Assembly (NCBI GenBank): GCA_964646615.1
Contig: CAZYEV010000018.1
Coordinates: 22,482 to 86,481 of the forward strand
Direction of reading: 5' to 3'
Length of the DNA: 64,000 bases
Origin: M3007 sp964646615
GTDB lineage: Bacteria; Bacteroidota; Bacteroidia; Chitinophagales; Saprospiraceae
Both the position numbers and the translations under genes were made by a program. The notes under the pieces were generated by a model. It had not been told where the DNA came from, did not search any database, and was given only the letters and a program-made list of their open reading frames with translations. Of the stretch, positions 61,271 through 64,000 are shown piece after piece (the stretch's first letter is position 1; each line of letters starts with the position of its first letter).

Positions 61271-61674
61271 AACGTGTGCTCTTACTTGATCATCAGTTCT
61301 TTACAAAAAGCAAGACCAAAAAACGGGTAAAACAAGAAAAAAGTGGTGCGGTTTTTTACTCGGCAAAGCAAAAGGATTTGGCGGTGAAAGAAATTGGCTG
61401 ACAGCAAGCAAAAATTCGCTCTTAACTCTCTGAAAATCAAAACTTATTCAATGTAAACCAATTAAAATATGCTACTACCAAAGAAAAAGATATAAACACC
61501 TGTGTGCCAAGTCAAAAAGACGGCAACTTGACAGGATAAAAAAAATTCCGAAAATATTTTTGGAAATGAAAAAGTTCTGTATATTTGCTCATAATTTGTT
61601 AAGCGTAGATGACGCTCTTTACAGCATTTCTTCTTCGTATCTGAAAAGCTATTTTTGCATCACTCTTACAGGAT
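61271..61674. other. AT-rich junction upstream of the recombinase gene
   Basis: 404 bp without a gene, lying where G+C falls from about 60% to the low thirties (20 of 60 bases from 61501). It holds a good promoter at 61560-61587 and some A-rich runs. No tRNA gene or clear attachment site is seen, so the left border of the element is not defined. Confidence 0.6.
61560..61587 (+). promoter_or_regulatory. Promoter of the recombinase gene
   Basis: TTG at 61560-61562 and TATATTTG at 61580-61587 with 17 nt between, a full Bacteroidota -33/-7 pair. Leader of about 80 nt to the ATG at 61675. Confidence 0.65.
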
Positions 61675-62772
61675 ATGGCATGGCAAAACCATAAGCAGGT
61701 TTCTTATGATTTGGGCAGCCACGGAGGGCGGTCGGTCATCTTCATTCGATTTAAGTATGACCGGATGCTCATTGAGGAAACCAAAAAGCTAGCCGGTGCT
61801 CGCTGGAGCAAATCACACAGGGCTTGGTATGTGCCAGATACTACTTCGTATCGGGAAATGTTTGGATTGGCCAGTAAACCAGCGGTTTCAGAGTCTCTTT
61901 TGGCGGGTATTAGCTCAGTTAACCAACCGGCTTTGACGGCGTTTGTGTCCACATTGCAACTGAAAGGGTATAGTGCAAACACGATCCGGACATACCGTAA
62001 TGAGTTTGCACAATTACTTCACTATTTGGGTGAAAGCACGGCAGTGGACGCTTTGGATACGGGACAACTTCGGGCATACTTCTTGCACTGCGTCAACGAT
62101 TTGAGATTGTCGGAAAACACGCTGTACAGTAGAATCAATGCTGTGAAGTTTTACTTCGAGCAGGTTCTGAGACGAGAAAAAGTGTTTGTAGAAATACCGC
62201 GTCCTAAGAAAAGGCTCATCTTACCCAACGTATTAGCCATCGAACAAGTAGAGCGCCTTTTTTCGCAGTTGGAGAATCTGAAACACAAGACTATGCTCTA
62301 TTTGGCCTATTCAGCCGGGTTACGGGTGAGCGAAGTTGTAAATTTAAAGGTAAGGGATATTCATTCAGAACGCATGGTAATCAACATCAAAGGCGCTAAG
62401 GGCAAAAAAGACCGGACAGTTGCCCTGTCGCAAGGGATATTAGATCTGTTGCGCAAGTACTATATCGCCTACAGGCCAACGGACTGGCTTTTTGAAGGTC
62501 AATATCCTGGCAGCCCGTACAGCGTACGCAGCTTGCAGCAGATTTTTAGAAGAGCCAAAAAAGCAGCTGGCATTTTACAGGAGGTTACTTTTCATAGTCT
62601 GCGTCACAGCTACGCCACTCACCTGCATGAAGCCGGTACCGACATTAAACTCATTCAAGAACTTTTAGGACATAATGATATTAAAACTACGCTCCGCTAC
62701 ACGCATGTCAGCACCCGAACACTGGAAAAAATAAAAAGCCCGTTTGACGCCTTAAACCTGAAAAATGAGTAA
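61675..62772 (+). CDS. Tyrosine recombinase heading a cassette array
   Basis: 365 residues. An N-terminal domain (1-65, with FIRFKYDRMLIEETKKLAGA and RAWYVPD) of the kind found on many Bacteroidota recombinases is followed by a SAM-like core-binding domain (85-175, GYSANTIRTYRNEFAQLLHY) and the catalytic domain. All catalytic residues are seen: Arg217 (GLRVSEV), Lys242 (GAKGKKDR), His307 and Arg310 (FHSLRHSYATHL), His333 (LGHND), Tyr342 (RYTHVS). Lys242 to His307 is 65 residues, as in XerD; the insertion that marks integron IntI here is absent. Codons are AT-rich. An inverted repeat and cassette-like genes lie directly downstream. Confidence 0.93.
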   Translation: MAWQNHKQVSYDLGSHGGRSVIFIRFKYDRMLIEETKKLAGARWSKSHRAWYVPDTTSYREMFGLASKPAVSESLLAGISSVNQPALTAFVSTLQLKGYSANTIRTYRNEFAQLLHYLGESTAVDALDTGQLRAYFLHCVNDLRLSENTLYSRINAVKFYFEQVLRREKVFVEIPRPKKRLILPNVLAIEQVERLFSQLENLKHKTMLYLAYSAGLRVSEVVNLKVRDIHSERMVINIKGAKGKKDRTVALSQGILDLLRKYYIAYRPTDWLFEGQYPGSPYSVRSLQQIFRRAKKAAGILQEVTFHSLRHSYATHLHEAGTDIKLIQELLGHNDIKTTLRYTHVSTRTLEKIKSPFDALNLKNE

Positions 62773-62779
62773 AAACGCT

Positions 62780-62825
62780 GTCGTATTTTTTGTATTGTCG
62801 GCGCCAACAATACAAAAAGTACGAC
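62780..62825. repeat. 46-nt inverted repeat, possible recombinase core site
   Basis: Arms of 19 nt (GTCGTATTTTTTGTATTGT, 62780-62798; complement at 62807-62825, 18 of 19 matching) round an 8-nt centre CGGCGCCA. It begins 8 nt past the recombinase stop. The arm/8-nt/arm form is like loxP-type sites. As a terminator it lacks a T tract after the stem. Confidence 0.6.
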
Positions 62826-62846
62826 AAAACTTTCGTATATTTAAGA

Positions 62847-62866
62847 GTTAGCGGTCATTGTAGGAC
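62847..62866 (+). other. First GTTAGC core (attI-like position)
   Basis: GTTAGC at 62847-62852 starts a 20-nt stretch that agrees at 17 positions with the stretch from 63861, at the end of the attC-like repeat. Both lie shortly upstream of the next gene, as expected of the left border of a cassette. Confidence 0.6.
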
Positions 62867-62897
62867 AAGCCAACCCGTAAAAATAAACAACAGAAAA

Positions 62898-63308
62898 ATG
62901 AGCGATAAAATACAACATATCAACCCTGACGGACTTTTTAATAATCCTGCATTTTCACAAATTGTGACAACACAAGGAAGTGGAAAGACAATCTACATTG
63001 GCGGACAAAACGCTGTAAATACACAGGGAGAAATAGTTGGTAAAGGAGACATTGCCGAACAGACAGAGCAAGTGATGAAGAATTTGCAAACAGCACTTTT
63101 AGCTTGTGGAGCGACTTTTGAAAACCTTGTAAAATTATCCATTTACATTGTTCAAGGACAAGATTTATATCGTGGGTTTCAGGCTTCGCAAAAGTTTTTT
63201 GGTAACATCACAAATCCACCTGTTATTTCCGTTCTGGTTGTTGCGGGTTTGGCGAACCCTGACTTTTTAATTGAAATAGACGCAACTGCATTTATTCCAG
63301 AAGTATGA
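62898..63308 (+). CDS. RidA-family protein (cassette gene 1)
   Basis: 136 residues, YjgF/YER057c/UK114 fold. Seen: HINPDGLFNNPAFSQIV, TIYIGGQNAVNTQGEIVGKG, DIAEQTEQVMKNLQTAL and ATFENLVKLSIYIV, all family positions. RidA frees reactive enamine/imine intermediates by deamination. In place of the RidA active-site Arg the segment VVAGLANPDFLIEIDATAFI has no Arg, so imine deaminase activity is doubtful and the protein may belong to another Rid branch. I chose the ATG at 62898, 51 nt after the GTTAGC core. G+C is about 30-40%. Its stop overlaps the next start (ATGA). Confidence 0.87.
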   Translation: MSDKIQHINPDGLFNNPAFSQIVTTQGSGKTIYIGGQNAVNTQGEIVGKGDIAEQTEQVMKNLQTALLACGATFENLVKLSIYIVQGQDLYRGFQASQKFFGNITNPPVISVLVVAGLANPDFLIEIDATAFIPEV

Positions 63309-63727
63309 AAACACAAGAAATACCAGTTGGACTAACCAAAGACGTTGGTTGGCAGTTTGGACTAAGGAAAACTTTCCCTTACTCACAAGAATACTTATGG
63401 GACTTTATGTTTTCAAGTAAAGGACTAAAAATTTGGCTTGGTGAACTTAAAGAAGAATTGGAAATCAAAACAGCCTTTAAAACCAAAGACGGAATAGAAG
63501 GACTTGTCCGAGTATTCAAACCTTATTCCCATATCAGAATGAATTGGAAAAAGAAAGATTGGGAGAACACATCCACAGTTCAGGTTCGGGTTATTGGCAA
63601 CCACAAAAAAGCAACGATTAGCTTTCATCAGGAAAAGCTTTTTGACAATAACCAAAGAGAACAAATGAAATTGTATTGGAACAAAAAAATGACTGAAATA
63701 GAGAAAGCACTAACGACTGTAAGATAA
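63305..63727 (+). CDS. SRPBCC (AHSA1-like) domain protein (cassette gene 2)
   Basis: 140 residues. Helix-grip fold: KTFPYSQEYLWDFMFSSKGL, WLGELKEELEIKTAFKTKDG, HIRMNWKKKDWENTSTVQVR, ATISFHQEKLFDNNQREQMK and a final helix KKMTEIEKALTT. Such proteins bind hydrophobic ligands, or Hsp90 in eukaryotic Aha1; function here is unknown. The start overlaps the RidA stop by 4 nt, so the two are translated together and share one cassette. The stop lies 10 nt before the attC-like repeat. Confidence 0.85.
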   Translation: MKTQEIPVGLTKDVGWQFGLRKTFPYSQEYLWDFMFSSKGLKIWLGELKEELEIKTAFKTKDGIEGLVRVFKPYSHIRMNWKKKDWENTSTVQVRVIGNHKKATISFHQEKLFDNNQREQMKLYWNKKMTEIEKALTTVR

Positions 63728-63736
63728 CAACGAACC

Positions 63737-63866
63737 GCTAACACGGGTTTTGCGTCAGGCGGGTTGACGTGCAAACTTGGAGCTTTGTGCTACTATTCAA
63801 GTTCAGTGCAGGTTGACAGTTTGGTGCTCCGAAACCCGCCCGAACGCAAAGCCCGAAAACGTTAGC
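63737..63866. repeat. attC-like imperfect inverted repeat
   Basis: 130 nt beginning GCTAAC (63737-63742) and ending GTTAGC (63861-63866). The outer arms pair imperfectly: TTTGCGT (63748-63755 region) with ACGCAAA (63844-63850), GGCGGGTT (63758-63765) with AACCCGCC (63833-63840), and further in GGAGC with GCTCC. Short cores at both ends, paired inner boxes and unpaired bases are the plan of integron attC sites, although the core is GTTAGCA rather than GTTRRRY throughout. Confidence 0.68.
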
Positions 63867-63903
63867 AGTAATGGTAGGACGCACCAGCCGACAACAATAG
63901 ACA

Positions 63904-64000
63904 ATGAGGAAAACGACATTTAAAATATCAAAAATGGACTGCCCATCCGAAGAACAAATGATACGGATGAAACTTGCCGACTTGACAAACATCAACTCGT
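63904..64000 (+). CDS. Start of an HMA-like protein (next cassette), cut by the window end
   Basis: 32 residues are visible: MRKTTFKISKMDCPSEEQMI, then a helix (RMKLADLTNINS). It resembles the first strand and helix of heavy-metal-associated domains, with MDCPSEE in place of MxCxxC, so the second Cys is lacking. It starts 38 nt after the second GTTAGC core and is AT-rich, like the preceding pair. Confidence 0.6.
   Translation, partial: MRKTTFKISKMDCPSEEQMIRMKLADLTNINS

Noticed and set aside
61675..62772. Naming the recombinase IntI
   Set aside because: The insertion between the catalytic Lys and HxxR that defines IntI is missing and the N-terminal domain is different.

Overview
The window looks like a chromosomal segment of a member of the Bacteroidota, with about 60% G+C over most of its length. 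The signs are: repeated TAnnTTTG -7 promoter boxes a short way upstream of start codons; a PD40/OmpA-type cell-surface protein like those of Bacteroidota; a Bacteroidota-style Lgt and methionyl-tRNA synthetase; a fused methionyl-tRNA synthetase/tRNA-binding domain; a COX15-type heme A synthase; and a tyrosine recombinase with the N-terminal domain common in that phylum. The high G+C and the mitochondrial-type citrate synthase fit a Saprospiria- or Rhodothermota-like lineage better than a low-G+C Flavobacterium, but the genus cannot be named from the sequence.

Layout. 1-10.4 kb: metG (5' end cut off), ettA, an AcuC-type deacetylase 4 bp ahead of a Pat-like acyl-CoA synthetase/acetyltransferase, a GNAT gene overlapping an OmpH-like gene, and fadD. 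10.4-18.5 kb, all minus strand: ppc, then dcd/membrane protein/lgt, an ACR3 arsenite exporter and a saccharopine reductase. 18.8-30.8 kb: clpB, rsmE diverging from panD, a small secreted protein, the topoisomerase IV A subunit, a two-domain glycosyltransferase and a PpiD-like folding factor. 30.9-42.6 kb: two poorly known proteins, a TolC/adaptor pair without a pump, a PH-like membrane protein, a YhhN lysoplasmalogenase, hpf, gltA-purE-comM, a 2OG-Fe(II) oxygenase and a lipoprotein. 42.7-51.3 kb: a large Asp-box propeller protein, a HAD phosphatase, a GT-C-like membrane protein, a PD40-OmpA protein and threonine synthase. 51.3-61.3 kb: an alpha/beta hydrolase, heme A synthase, feoAB, trhO, an aminotransferase, an Mpo1-like protein, an enoyl-CoA hydratase and a LOG-family protein.

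Two non-coding signals suggest that this is the replication-origin region. Two parS-like 16-mers lie at 49943-49958 and 50945-50960. About 3 kb further on, a 540-bp gene-free stretch (53332-53871) carries an AT-rich block and a cluster of DnaA-box-like 9-mers, one of them a perfect TTATCCACA.

At about 61.3 kb the base composition drops sharply: 63% G+C in the 60 bases from 60001, 33% in those from 61501 and 30% in those from 62881. This AT-rich end of the window holds a tyrosine recombinase with all catalytic residues but without the insertion typical of integron integrases. After it come a 46-nt loxP-like inverted repeat, a GTTAGC core, a two-gene unit (RidA and SRPBCC proteins), a 130-nt attC-like imperfect inverted repeat ending in a second GTTAGC, and the start of another gene that runs off the window. 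This is an integron-like cassette array with a non-IntI recombinase, and it is the most interesting part of the window.

A further genome-style signal: in the G+C-rich genes the leucine codon TTA is nearly always followed by a codon starting with G, giving an excess of CTTAG. ppc and the cassette region do not keep to this rule.
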